Source: Halisarca cf. caerulea (taxonomy: Eukaryota > Porifera > Demospongiae > Chondrillida > Halisarcidae). Taken from it: 64,000 nucleotides of DNA. Position numbers and translations under genes: made by a program. The DNA is taken from the NCBI GenBank assembly GCA_963170055.1, contig CAUJGJ010000129.1, positions 416,701 through 480,700 of the forward strand. The letters run 5' to 3'. Under the pieces are notes generated by a model, which saw nothing but the letters and a program-made list of their open reading frames with translations, had not been told where the DNA came from and searched no databases. Shown piece by piece: positions 29,363 to 41,310 of the stretch. Each line of letters opens with the position of its first letter. Position 1 is the first letter of the stretch.

Positions 29363-32300
29363 TGTGTGGGAATGTGCGTGGTGCTAGTACCAAATTTTAG
29401 TCTTAGAACCACCATATCCAACACTACACAAATATGCCCACAGCACTACAGAAACTAAATGTGCTTCCACTGGGAATGTGCGTGGTGCTAATGCCAAATA
29501 TTGGTCTTAACACCAGCATATTTAAAACTCCTCAGATATGCCCGCAACACTTAAGAAACTTCATGTGTGGGAATGTGCATGGTGCTAGTACCAAATATTG
29601 GTCTCAGAACCACCATAACCAACATTACAAAAATATGCCCACAGTACTTCAGAAACTTCATGTGTGTCCACTGGGAATGTGCGTGGTGCTAGTGCAAAAT
29701 ATTGCTATTAGCACCAGCGTATCCAACACTACACAAATACGCCCACATCACTTCAGTAACTTCATGTGTGTCCACTGGGAATGTGCGTGGTGATAGTGCC
29801 AAATATTGGTCTTAGAACACCATATCCAACACTACACAAATAAGCCCACATTACTTCAGAAACTTCATGTGTGTCCACCGGGAATGTGCGTGGTGCTAGT
29901 GCCAAATATTGGTCTTAACATCAGCATATTTAACACTGCACAGATACGCCCACAACACTTCAAAAAACTTCATATGTGTCCACTGGGAATGTGCGTGGTG
30001 CTAATGCCAAGTATTCATCTAATCACCAGCATATTCAACCCTATACACAAATACTCCCTCAGCACTACAGAAACTTCATGTGTATCCACTGACAATGTGC
30101 GTGGTGCTAGTACCAAATATTGGTCTTAGAACCCCCATATCCAACACTACACACATACGCCCACAGCACTTCAACAACTTCATGTGTGTCCACTAGGAAT
30201 GTGCGTGGTACTAGTGCCAAATATTGGTATTAGCACCAGCATATCCAACACTACACAAATATGCCCACAGCAATTCAGAAACTTCATGTGTGTCCACTGG
30301 GAATGTGCGTGGTTTTAGTGACAAATATTAGTCTTAAAACCACCATTTCCAACACTACAAAAATATGCCCACAGCACTACAGAAACTTAATGTGCTTCCA
30401 CTGGGAATGTGCGTGGTGCTAATGCCAAATATTTGTCTTAACACCAGCATATTTAAAACTCCTCAGATATGCCCACAACACTTCAGAAACTTCATGTGTG
30501 GGAATGTGTGTGGTGCTAGTACCAAATATTGGTCTCAGAACCACCATTACTAACAGTACAAAAATACGCCCACAGTACTTCAGAAACTTCATGTGTGTCC
30601 ACCGGGAATGTGCGTGGTGCTAGTGCCAAATATTGCTATTAGCACCAGCGTATCCAAGACTACACAAATACGCCCACATCACTTCAGTAACTTCATGTGT
30701 GTCCACTGGGAATGTGCGTGGTGATAGTGCCAAATATTGGTCTTAGAACACCATATCCAATACTACACAAATAAGCCCACATTACTTCAGAAACTTCATG
30801 TGTGTCCACTGGGAATGTGCGTGGTGCTAGTGCCAAATATTGGTATTACCACCAGCATATTCAACACTACAAAGATACGCCCACAGAAACTTCATGTGTG
30901 TCCACTTTGAACGTAAGTGGTGCTACTACCAAATATTTGTATTAGCACCAGCATATCCAATAGTACACAAATATGCCCATAGCACTTCAGAAACTTCATG
31001 CGTCTCCACTGGGAAAGTGCGTGGTGCTAGTGCCAAAGTTTGGTCTTAGAACCACCATATCCAACAGTACACAAATACGTCCACAGCACTTCAGAAACTT
31101 CATGTGTATCCACTGACCATGTGCGTGGTGCTAGTTCCAAATATTGGTCTTAAAACCACCATATCCAACACTACACAAATATGCCCACAGTACTTCAGAA
31201 CCTGATGTGTGTCCACTGGGAATGAGCGTATTGCTAGTGCCAAATATTGGTCTAATCACCAGTATATTCAACACTACACAAATACGCCCACAGCACTTCA
31301 GAAACTTCATGTGTGTCCACTGGGAATGTGCGTGGTGCTAGTGCCAAATATTGGTCTTAGAACCACCATATCCAACACTACACAAATATGCCCACAGCAG
31401 TTCATAAACTTCATGTGTGTCCACTGGGAATGTGCGTGGTTTTAGTGCCAAATATTAGTCTTAGAATGACCATATCCAACACTACACAAATATGCCCACA
31501 GCACTACAGAAACTTAATGTGCTTCCACTGGGAATGTGCGTGGTGCTAATACCAAATATTGCTCTTAACACCAGCATATTTAACACTATACAGATATGCC
31601 CACAACACTTCAGAAACTTCATGTGTGGGAATGTGCGTGGTGCTAGTACCAAATATTAGTCTTAGAACCACCACATCCAACAGTACACAAATATGCCCAC
31701 AGTACTTCATAAACTTCATGACTGTCCACTGGGAATGTGCATGGTTTTAGTGCCAAATATTGGTATTAGCACCTGCATATCCAACACTACACAAATACGC
31801 CCACAGCACTTCAGAAACTTCATGTGTGTCCACTGGGAATGTGCGTGGTGTTAGTGCCAAATATTGCACCAGCATATCCAACACTACACAGATACACCCA
31901 CAGCACTTCAGAAACTTCATGTGTGTCCACTGGGAATGTGCATGGTGTTAGTGCCAAATATTGGTATTAGCACCAGCGTATCCAACACTACACAGATACG
32001 CCCACAGCACTTCAGAAACTTCATGTGTGTCCACTGGGAATGTGTGTGGTGCTATTCCAAATATTGGTCTTAGAACCACCATATCCAACACTACACAAAT
32101 ATGCCCACAGCAGTTCATAAACTTCATGTGTGTCCACTGGGAATGTGCGTGGTTTTAGTGACAAATATTGGTCTTAGAACCACCATATCCAACACTACAC
32201 AAATATGCCAACAGCACTACAGAAACTTAATGTGATTCCACTGGGAATGTGCGTGGTGCTAATGCCAAATATTGGTATTAGCACCAGCATATCCAACACT

Positions 32301-34995
32301 ACACAGATATGCCCACAGCACTTCAGAAACTTTATGTGCTTCCACTGGGAATGTGCGTGGTGCTAATGCCAAACATTGGTCTTAACACCAGCATATTTAA
32401 CACTACACAGATATGCCCGCAACACTTCAGAAACTTCATGTGTGGGAATGTGCGTGGTGCTAGTACCAAATATTAGTCTTAGAACCACCATATCCAACAA
32501 TACACAAATACGCCCACAGTACTTCAGAAACTTCATGCGTGTCTACTGGGAATGTGCGTGGTGCTAGTGCCAAATATTGGTATTAGCACCAGCGTATCCA
32601 ACACTACACAAATACGCCCACAGCACTTCAAAAATTTCATGTGTGTCTACTTTGAATGTGCGTGGTGCTAGTGCCAAATATTTGTATTAGCACCAGCATA
32701 TCCAATAGTACACAAATACGCCCACAGCAATTCAGAAACTTCATGTGTGTCTACTGGGAATGTGCGTGGTGCTAGTGCCAAATATTTGCATTAGCACCAG
32801 CGTATCCAACACTACACAAATACGCCCACGGCACTTCAGAAACTTCACGTGTGTCTACTGGGAATGTGCGTGGTGCTAGTGCCAATTATTGGTCTTAGAA
32901 CTACTACCGTATGCGTTGAATGTTTCGCGCGGTTTTAGTTTTGCGAATTTCGCGAATGAAGGGCAGTTCGCGAAACTATAATTCGCGAAAAGTCTCCCTC
33001 CCTAGGCCACCTTGGGGCAAATCGATGGATCGCCTACGCTTATCGGTAATGCGACACGTTAGACATCTATTGTGCCTCAGAAATAGCGAGCAGAGACACG
33101 AAATAGTCCGTACGCGGTAAGTGTCCAACAATGGCATTGTTCTTCGCTGTAACTGCAAACGGATCTTCTCGGTTGCCTAACTATAACTCGCGTTCACACG
33201 AAAGAACATCCCATCCTTAAGACTCCTTATAAATGAAACTCACGAGTATATATAGCTATATATATATTTCAAAGTACATCTTTCTAGGTAACACCTTGCC
33301 TAGCACATGATACCATTATTACACTTTCACACTTTGAAACGTGGCGCTCGCGAAACTAAAAACGCGAATAAATCAGAAATCAGCGATTCGCGAAACTAAA
33401 ACCGCGCGAAACATTCAACGCATACGGTATATTCAACACTACACAAATATGCCCACAGCACTACAGAAACTTAATGTGCTTCAACTGGGAATGTGCGTGG
33501 TGCTAATGCCAAATATTGGTCTTAACACCAGCATATTTAACACTACACAGATATGCCCGCAACACTTCAGAAACTTCATGTGTGGGAATGTGCGTGGTGC
33601 TAGTACCAAATATTAGTCTTAGAACCACCACATCCAACAGTACACAAATATGCCCACAGTACTTCATAAACTTCATGACTGTCCACTGGGAATGTACATG
33701 GTTTTAGTGCCAAATATTGGTATTAGCACCTGCATATCCAACACTACACAAATACGCCCACAGCACTTCAGAAACTTCATGTGTGTCCACTGGGAATGTG
33801 CGTGGTGTTAGTGCCAAATATTGGTATTAGCACCAGCATATCCAACACTACACAGATACACCCACAGCACTTCAGAAACTTCATGTGTGTCCACTGGGAA
33901 TGTGCGTGGTGTTAGTGCCAAATATTGGTATTAGCACCAGCATATCCAACACTACACAGATACGCCCACAGCACTTCAGAAACTTCATGTGTGTCCACTG
34001 GGAATGTGCGTGGTGCTATTCCAAATATTGGTCTTAGAACCACCATATCCAACACTACACAAATATGCCCACAGCAGTTCATAAACTTCATGTGTGTCCA
34101 CTGGGAATGTGCGTGGTTTTAGTGACAAATATTGGTCTTAGAACCACCATATCCAACACTACACAAATATGCCAACAGCACTACAGAAACTTAATGTGCT
34201 TCCACTGGGAATGTGCGTGGTGCTAATGCCAAATATTGGTCTTAACACCAGCATATTTAACACTACACAGATATGCCCGCAACACTTCAGAAACTTCATG
34301 TGTGGGAATGTGCGTGGTGCTAGTACCAAATATTAGTCTTAGAACCACCACATCCAACAGTACACAAATATGCCCACAGTACTTCATAAACTTCATGACT
34401 GTCCACTGGGAATGTACATGGTTTTAGTGCCAAATATTGGTATTAGCACCTGCATATCCAACACTACACAAATACGCCCACAGCACTTCAGAAACTTCAT
34501 GTGTGTCCACTGGGAATGTGCGTGGTGTTAGTGCCAAATATTGGTATTAGCACCAGCATATCCAACACTACACAGATACGCCCACAGCACTTCAGAAACT
34601 TCATGTGTGTCCACTGGGAATGTGCGTGGTGCTATTCCAAATATTGGTCTTAGAACCACCATATCCAACACTACACAAATATGCCCACAGCAGTTCATAA
34701 ACTTCATGTGTGTCCACTGGGAATGTGCGTGGTTTTAGTGACAAATATTGGTCTTAGAACCACCATATCCAACACTACACAAATATGCCAACAGCACTAC
34801 AGAAACTTAATGTGCTTCCACTGGGAATGTGCGTGGTGCTAATGCCAAATATTGGTCTTAACACCAGCATATTTAACACTACACAGATATGCCCGCAACA
34901 CTTCAGAAACTTCATGTGTGGGAATGTGCGTGGTGCTAGTACCAAATATTGGTCTTAGAACCACCATATCCAACAGTACACAAATTCGCCCACGC
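29345..34995 (-). repeat. 104-bp satellite array, inverted arm
   Basis: Reverse-complement monomers run to about 34,995, where the repeat stops at ACACAAATTCGCCCACGCATG and unique sequence starts. Monomers are diverged and include a 96-bp form lacking about 8 bp (CATGTGTGGGAATGTG). A local higher-order repeat is visible: blocks starting near 33,480 and 34,200 recur at 720 bp (7 monomers, one short) and others at 616 bp (6 monomers, one short). One transposable element interrupts the arm at 32,907-33,427. Apart from that element, about 49 monomers lie here. No genes are supported. Confidence 0.95.
32907..33427. mobile_element. 521-bp MITE with 35-bp perfect TIRs inside the satellite
   Basis: Terminal inverted repeats of 35 bp are identical at 32907-32941 and 33393-33427, starting CCGTATGCGTTGAATGTTTC. 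The element is flanked by TA on both sides (32905-32906 and 33428-33429). Removing the element and one TA restores GAACTACTATATTCAAC, which aligns base for base in length with the normal monomer stretch GAACCACCATATCCAAC. Ends and target duplication are therefore well fixed. The interior is rich in TTCGCGAA motifs and has no transposase-like frame. A TA target suggests mobilisation by a Tc1/mariner-like or other TA-targeting transposase (inference). Confidence 0.93.
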
Positions 34996-35608
34996 ATGTG
35001 TATTATATTGACTCGTATTCAAGTTTGAAGCAAGGTTTTCAAAAAATTGCCTCCGCTTAATTGTAGAGGATTATAAGTAGTTTTCTAATATTAATAGAAA
35101 AACTAAAAGTTTACAATGACGTCAGACTTTTCTTATAAAGTTTGCATTCTTGTGGTTTCTTGAGAATGTTGTCCATTGCGCAATCAGGAGTTACCATGGT
35201 AACCATTTTGTTGTAAAATTTGAAAATATAACCTATTTTGCATCCTTGTGTAAAATTTCAGGGTTGTACACCCTACCAAATTTGAATTTGACCCATTCAA
35301 AAATTCCCCCCATTACAACCCACAGTGGCCATTTCAACACAAACGCATTATACATAATTATGGAATACTATCGTACTCCATAACACCATAGATTCTAGGC
35401 TATAACGCTCGCGAACGCATAGCGTCATAGGTACCTAGGGCATCGTACCGTGGTAAGCAACCTAGCCTATCATCTATGATAACACTATGAACAGTTAAAT
35501 GATTTTTTTCTTCACTAACATCAAATTGACACACATACATAGGTAAATATTACTTGGGTTAGATGTGTTTCATTGAATACATACATTATAGGAAACAATA
35601 TACATGCA
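34996..35608. other. unique AT-rich sequence, no gene seen
   Basis: This is the transition from satellite to unique DNA. I see no frame longer than about 77 codons with protein-like content. Short palindromes such as TACCATGGTA (35193) are present but unexceptional. Confidence 0.6.
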
Positions 35609-35610
35609 TT

Positions 35611-35628
35611 ATGTGTGTGTGTGTGTGT

Positions 35629-35705
<77 letters not shown>

Positions 35706-35732
35706 TGAGAGTGTGTTCATGCATGCATGTAT

Positions 35733-35795
<63 letters not shown>

Positions 35796-35877
35796 AACAC
35801 ACACGTAAACACACACACACGTAAACACACACGTAAACACACACACACACGTAAACACACACGTAAACACACACGTG

Positions 35878-35943
<66 letters not shown>

Positions 35944-36000
35944 AACACACACGTAAACACACACACACGTAAACACACACACACACGTAAACACACACGT

Positions 36001-36088
<88 letters not shown>

Positions 36089-36120
36089 ACGTAAACACAC
36101 ACACATAAACACACACACAT

Positions 36121-36190
<70 letters not shown>
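35611..36190. repeat. switching (GT)n / (AC)n microsatellite with ACGTAAAC interruptions
   Basis: A pure GT run (about 35611-35702) is followed by a short spacer with GCATGCATG, then AC runs from about 35733 to 36190. The AC tract is broken by regularly recurring ACACGTAAACACAC and ACACGTGAACACAC motifs in three clusters (35790-35880, 35940-36005, 36083-36125). The strand switch at 35703-35732 makes the GT and AC tracts inverted partners of each other. Long cysteine-valine or threonine-histidine frames across it are artefacts. Confidence 0.96.
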
Positions 36191-36192
<2 letters not shown>

Positions 36193-36747
36193 GAATTTAG
36201 CCGGTAGTAAATGAAGGGATGTCATCACCCAGCCAGGATAACTGTAACACGTGCATTCACAAGCATAACTGCCATTATGTCGAATATAGGCTAGCGTCAC
36301 TGAAGGTTTAAGGCCTAACCTCCTAGGCTGGGTCCCCGGACTGCCGGAGAAGACATGCTGCAATCATAGATCAATGCTGCAATACTGATTCCGACATTTT
36401 TCAGCGTGACTTGTTGTGACGTCATCTTTAAATTCCCAGCATTGATTGGTAAGCTTAGTTCTCGTTGGTCACCGGTGATCGACTACGACCGAGAAGGGCT
36501 TTACGTATTTGAAGTCACAGAACATACGTATGTACACAGTATGTAATATACGGTGAGTCCTTTCGAGCGTTGTTTATGGCTTCGTACATTCAGGGAACAA
36601 ATTCATCATTATCCCCTGCACCTATGCGCCTAATGTCAGTGCATCTTACCGTAGACACCCGAGTATGTATGACCTTACCGTGTATTTCATTAGTGCTGGT
36701 CACAGAATGGTTGTGAACACCTACACTTTTTGTATGAAATAAACAAT
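36191..36747. other. unique sequence flanking the microsatellite
   Basis: No coding frame is convincing. The middle part (36400-36560) is unusual and is listed separately as a possible promoter. Confidence 0.5.
36400..36560 (+). promoter_or_regulatory. possible promoter and first splice donor
   Basis: A perfect CRE-like TGACGTCA occurs at about 36417-36424, preceded by TTGTGACGTC, with inverted CCAAT-type motifs close by (GATTGGT near 36445 and CGTTGGTC near 36464). About 90 bases later comes ACGGTGAGTCC (36551-36561), which fits a GT donor. This could be a TATA-less promoter with a short non-coding first exon. The next plus-strand gene is the ankyrin gene 10 kb away, whose start is preceded by an AG acceptor at 46285. 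The link is speculative. Confidence 0.25.
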
Positions 36748-36965
36748 TAAGGTAAAGGAGGGTAATTTGGAACGGCAGGTACTTTGGAACAGTCAGGCCA
36801 AAAGCAGCATCAGCCACAAGCTACATCCATTATTTCTCGTCTGTATTGTCTCCATGAAGGGGGAGTTTGGCAGTAGCAAGGATGGCTAAGAAACTTAAAT
36901 ATAACATAAGTTACAGACCCTGTTCCAAATTACCATCGTGTTCCAAATTACCCCCCGCTACCTTA
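36748..36965. mobile_element. 218-bp TIR element of the GGTAATTTGGAAC family
   Basis: The left end TAAGGTA...GGGTAATTTGGAAC (36748-36773) and right end (36940-36965) are inverted repeats of 26 bp with about three mismatches. A second internal GTAATTTGGAAC box lies near the right end. Clear relatives in the opposite orientation lie at 61,381-61,530 and 62,854-62,997. No coding capacity is seen. I could not identify the target duplication with confidence. Confidence 0.75.
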
Positions 36966-36984
36966 TTATATTCCTACCTTATTC

Positions 36985-38295
36985 TATCTCGACTTCAAGA
37001 AAGCTTTCGACTCAGTTCCCCATCATGAGCTTTTGTACAAAATGTGGAAACTAGGTATAACTGGCCCACTATGGCTCTTTTTCAAAAATTATTTATGCAA
37101 CCGCTACCACTACACTGTTATAGACAATACTTCCTCAAACAGACTTCCAGTTATCTCCGGAGTCCCACAGGGTAGTATCCTCGGCCCTCTCCTCTTTCTA
37201 ATTTACATAAACGATCTTCCCAGCTGTCTTCATTACTCCACTACTTATTTGTTTGCGGATGATTCAAAGTTAATTTTTGCAGTATCACAATTCAGCACCA
37301 CATCCCTTCAATCTGACATCGATTCCCTGCATCAATGGTGTACAAAGTGGAATCTGACCCTTAACACATCCAAATGTATATGTATGCGTTTTACCCTATC
37401 AACGTCCACCGACGCACCCTCATACTACCTAAATGGTGAGCCTTTGCCCTTAATGTCCTGCCATAGAGACCTTGGAGTTCTGGTATCAAGCAACCTGTTA
37501 TGGAGTAGTCACATCAAATCCATCTGTATGCAAGCCTACAAATCTCTAAATTTTATTAGGAGAAGTATTCACACTCATCATTCATCTATTCAATTAAGAA
37601 AACATCTCTTCATAACCCTCGTAAGAAGTCGATTAACCTACTGCTCCCAACTCTGGAGACCTAACCTGATATCTGATATTGTCACACTTGAAAAAGTACA
37701 AAGGAGAGCAACTAAATACATTACCGCAGACTATACACAGGCCATCAATTACAAGGACCGACTGATTAAACTGGAAATGCTACCCCTAATGTATTGGCTC
37801 GAATTACAGGATATCCTCTTCTTAGTTAAATGTCTACAGCACCCCTCGGATAATTTCAACATTTTCAATTTTATTACCTTTTCAACATCAACAACAAGAT
37901 TTGGTACCTCAAATAAGCTCAAATTCAACTATAGGCGCACTACAATCACAAGGCACTTCTTCTTCAACCGCATTGTCAAACTCTGGAATTCTCTACCAGC
38001 AATCGACATATCACTACCATTCATCACAATAAAGAAATTACTTCATAATACCTTTCGGGACCACTTTATTGAAAATTTCTGCTCAGATCTGCCATGTACA
38101 TTTCATTATCTATGCCCTTGTTCTAAATGTTGTCTAGTAAGACTTAGTGCTTACCTTCCTGCTATGCCAATAGTGGGGACGGTCTTTATGTATATTAAAT
38201 GTATGAATGTATGTGTGAGCATTATAAACAATTGCAGTGAATTGAATAACCTGTTTCAAATGGGAATTTTAAGAGGTAATAAGCAATGTTATTGA
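36985..38295 (+). mobile_element. 5'-truncated non-LTR retrotransposon, reverse transcriptase C-terminal part
   Basis: An open frame of about 437 codons begins without a start, inside the reverse transcriptase domain: YLDFKKAFDSVPHHE (36985-37029) is the conserved region holding the first catalytic aspartate. It continues through SGVPQGSILGPLLFLIYIND and the catalytic LFADDSK (around 37249-37269), the DLGV...HI thumb region and a C-terminal CPCSKCC. This is the order in Jockey/CR1/L2-type elements. The endonuclease and N-terminal half are missing. The last 50 or so codons may be read-through, because a TGTATG-rich tail typical of an element 3' end starts near 38,185. A TIR element ends 20 bp upstream, at 36,965. 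The frame is intact, so the insertion is fairly young. Confidence 0.9.
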
Positions 38296-38819
38296 TTTTT
38301 TGTTGTAGGGTAGCTACGTATAACTGACTTGAATAAACTTGCATTTACAATGCTTTTCTTACTAGCGGTATGGTTTATATACTCTTTGATTATAAATAAT
38401 TTGAAATTCTTATTCCTATATCCGGAATATTCCTTTAAGTGGTATTCTTTTAGGCAGTTCTTTTACTACAGTGCATGTATATAAATGATTCTGTACTTGA
38501 TAATTATATTCCATTAACCAGAATATTCCTTTAACTGTTATGCAATTAACAGGGGCCCACTGTAATAATAATAATAATAATAGGGTGTATAAAAACCATT
38601 TAAAAATGGTAAAAGGATGTAGGATTGACGCAGGACTGGTGTAACAAGTCATTTCCATTTTGCAACTCGTACCAGCTACTAATAATTGCTTTGTCTGTCA
38701 TGGTAGGCTACTCCACATCAGGGTTATTCACCATGTCAAGTAGAATTCTGAGGTTTATACAGTACAACTTACACATTGATAGGGCTGGTTTGCATACCTA
38801 CATATATCGTATACGTATG
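38296..38819. other. AT-rich non-coding stretch with a short (AAT)n run
   Basis: Non-coding. It contains two direct GAATATTCCTTTAA motifs (about 38426 and 38521), a CCCACTGTA that looks like one end of a TA-targeting transposon (about 38547), and a short (AAT)n run after it (38557-38582). It is possibly a decayed MITE. I see nothing else. Confidence 0.45.
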
Positions 38820-38978
38820 CAGTGGAACCTCCATAATCTGGCACTGTATGGGACTCAAAATAGATGTCAGAATACAGAGGTTGTCAGATCAGTCAAACAT
38901 GACAATTGGTCCTCAGAATATGGTCCAATTAGAGAGAGTGTTGGATTATTGAGGTGTTGGATTACACAGGTTCCACTG
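38820..38978. mobile_element. 159-bp pogo/Tc1-like MITE
   Basis: The ends are CAGTGGAACCT (38820) and AGGTTCCACTG (ending 38978), perfect 11-bp inverted repeats of the CAGTG(G/A)AACCT type used by many Tc1/mariner/pogo elements. TA follows the right end (38979-38980). On the left, TA is separated from the CAG by a TG, so the left target copy is imperfect. No coding capacity is seen. Confidence 0.75.
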
Positions 38979-40903
38979 TAGCAGCCTATTACCTTGTATC
39001 GCTTACTTATTAACTTAATCATCTTAAATTCTAGACAATTGGATCCCCAGTGATTGACTGCTACAACCCAGACATACTTCTTTTTGGCAAAGCAAACATA
39101 CTTTACAGTTCTGTAAGTGAATTTACTAACAGTACTTGTGTTTTAAGACTGTGCAAAATTGATGTTACTTCTCCAGTCCCTTCCTTGTGAAAACATTGGG
39201 GAGGAGAAAATTCAGTTTCAACCACCACCAAAAATATTGTGTAATACCATCAAGTATAGGATGCATGATGATATTATATAGATGGCATGTACATACGTAC
39301 CATCACATTGTTTTTGTGGGACCACTGCCTGTCTGGTTCTGTACAGTGAAACTCCTAATATGTACATATCTAACTAAAATGTGGCTTCATAGATTTGATC
39401 TTTCGCATGTGGGACATGTCCAAAATCTCCCTAATGTGCTAACAAGCTGGAATTTTAGCGAAAATGTTACTAAGATGGCTTCAAATCATGTGACATATGC
39501 GTGACATTATATGACGTTTTTGTTAGGAGCAAGCTAGATCAATAGCGCTGCATGGCAATTCTTTGTACATTTGGTGCTTTTTAAGTCTTTATCCGAGGAG
39601 AAACAATGTCAAGCATGTGTATTTGCATAAGGCCAATCGCGGACTGCAGGAGTTTCAAAATCGGGTGTATTATTACAGTCAGTGGTACGTAAGTTCAAGG
39701 CGTTAGGAAGGCTGCATAAAGTGATGCATCCTATTCTAAGATGTTTAAGTTAGTAAAAGAGACTTTCTAGGGTATTACATTTAAGCTCAACAACGACTAC
39801 CGTACGTACCTTGTTCTTCGAGATTGCCGATTGGCGCCCAATGACTCAATCGCTTAAAATTTTCCTTATTTGCCGACTTTAGACTTTCTTTAGTCATCTG
39901 CCTTCTTTAAATAATGGCCTGTTTCCTCTGAATTGCTCTCGCATGCAACGCATCATTCCTTGCCATGCTCCCCAACCTTCAAAATAGTCGTCACTTTCAA
40001 ATGGTACCAAGAGTTCTATGAAGTCACAGCCCTCATCACGTGACTATCATGTGAAAACAGGACCCTTGCAGAGGATTTTTTTTTGCAAAATGCTATGTTG
40101 CCAAGTAAATCAGCGGAGCCACGTAAGAACCTTTTGACTGTTTTATTGTAATCAGCATTGACTTCTTCAACTTTTCACCGATGGGAGTTTTGCTGTACTC
40201 GTTTCAGAGAAGTTAGTGACAAATATTTTATCACGCTGTGAGTATTTGCTGAATATCTTTAAAACTATTTCAGAAAACAAAACCCCCATCGGTAAAAAGT
40301 TAGATATTTTCATTAAAAACAATCCAGTCTTTATCCTGTGTCTGTAGGCCAATGTTCCGATTTACTCGCGTCGAATAACTGCCTAACTCAACTACCTGGT
40401 AAATCGTCGATTAGCCGAATAATCGAGAAAGCAACTTGGATGAAAAATCGCTCAGTATGTACCTTAGATATGTTTGTACTGTTTTAGAACCATTGATTGG
40501 CCAATCTATCACATATTGTGAAGAAATAAAGCAATTTATAAACAGTAAATTCGCCGACTTTGGGAAGCCAATAAAGTGCTAATGGACATGTCCCACACGC
40601 GTTATTTTTTATTGTTTTCATTTCAACTTCCAATGCAAGGATGATCCTATATACGTAGGCATCAAACAAGGTTTCCGTATCGTAATTGTTACAAGGCCCT
40701 AATTGTCATTACGTTTCGATACAAATTATGATTTTGTTGATAAATCACGATAGCCGCTTTATGGTGCTAATGCTAAGAAAATAATATAGAAATTCTAGAT
40801 CAAATTACTTTTATTAGCGATATGCGGAGAAATAGTGATTGAGATGTTCCGTACGTAATTGAATTTGCGGCACTTGCAGAAAATATCACCAGATCGAATT
40901 ACA
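38979..40903. other. non-coding stretch with two inverted-repeat pairs
   Basis: No gene is supported. Two structures stand out. First, CTTTTCACCGATGGGAG (about 40170) is matched in inverse by CCCCATCGGTAAAAAG (about 40284), with about 95 bases between. Second, GTGGGACATGTCC at about 39410 is matched in inverse by GGACATGTCCCAC at about 40583. A CAGTGAAACTCCT near 39343 resembles a single TIR. These may be the remains of one or two decayed DNA transposons. Confidence 0.45.
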
Positions 40904-41006
40904 TACCTTAAGGGCACTATTTTTAGCGGGTCTTATATTTAGCGAATTTAGTGACCTACCAGCAAATCATTAAGATTAGTACCTGTTAAAAATAGTACTT
41001 GCCAAA

Positions 41007-41258
41007 CAAGTAATTCGAGTTAAAAACTCGTGGGGGCTGCCGCCCCACACACTCGAATTACTTGCAAAGCATTGGAGTGCAAGTGCACAGCTGAACATTC
41101 ATTGAACATACTGTTTATTGTAACTGGACAATTGTTTTGAAAACAATTGCCATATTTGGCAATTGTTTTCAAAACAATTCCTATAACTCATTCCTGTATA
41201 AATTCATACTTCTCTATTACTATTATATAAATTCTCTATTATAAGACTTTTCTTCAAA

Positions 41259-41310
<52 letters not shown>

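Noticed and set aside
1..34995. Many open frames of 60-120 codons with motifs such as CVHWECAWC or LGMCVVL
   Set aside because: They are translations of the 104-bp satellite in various frames on both strands; length depends only on which monomer variants lack stops. No start context, domain or codon pattern supports a gene.
35521..36363. Long frames rich in Cys-Val or Thr-His
   Set aside because: Direct translation of GT/AC microsatellite on both strands.
39187..39504. 105-codon plus-strand frame
   Set aside because: Unrecognisable composition in a non-coding, inverted-repeat-rich stretch.
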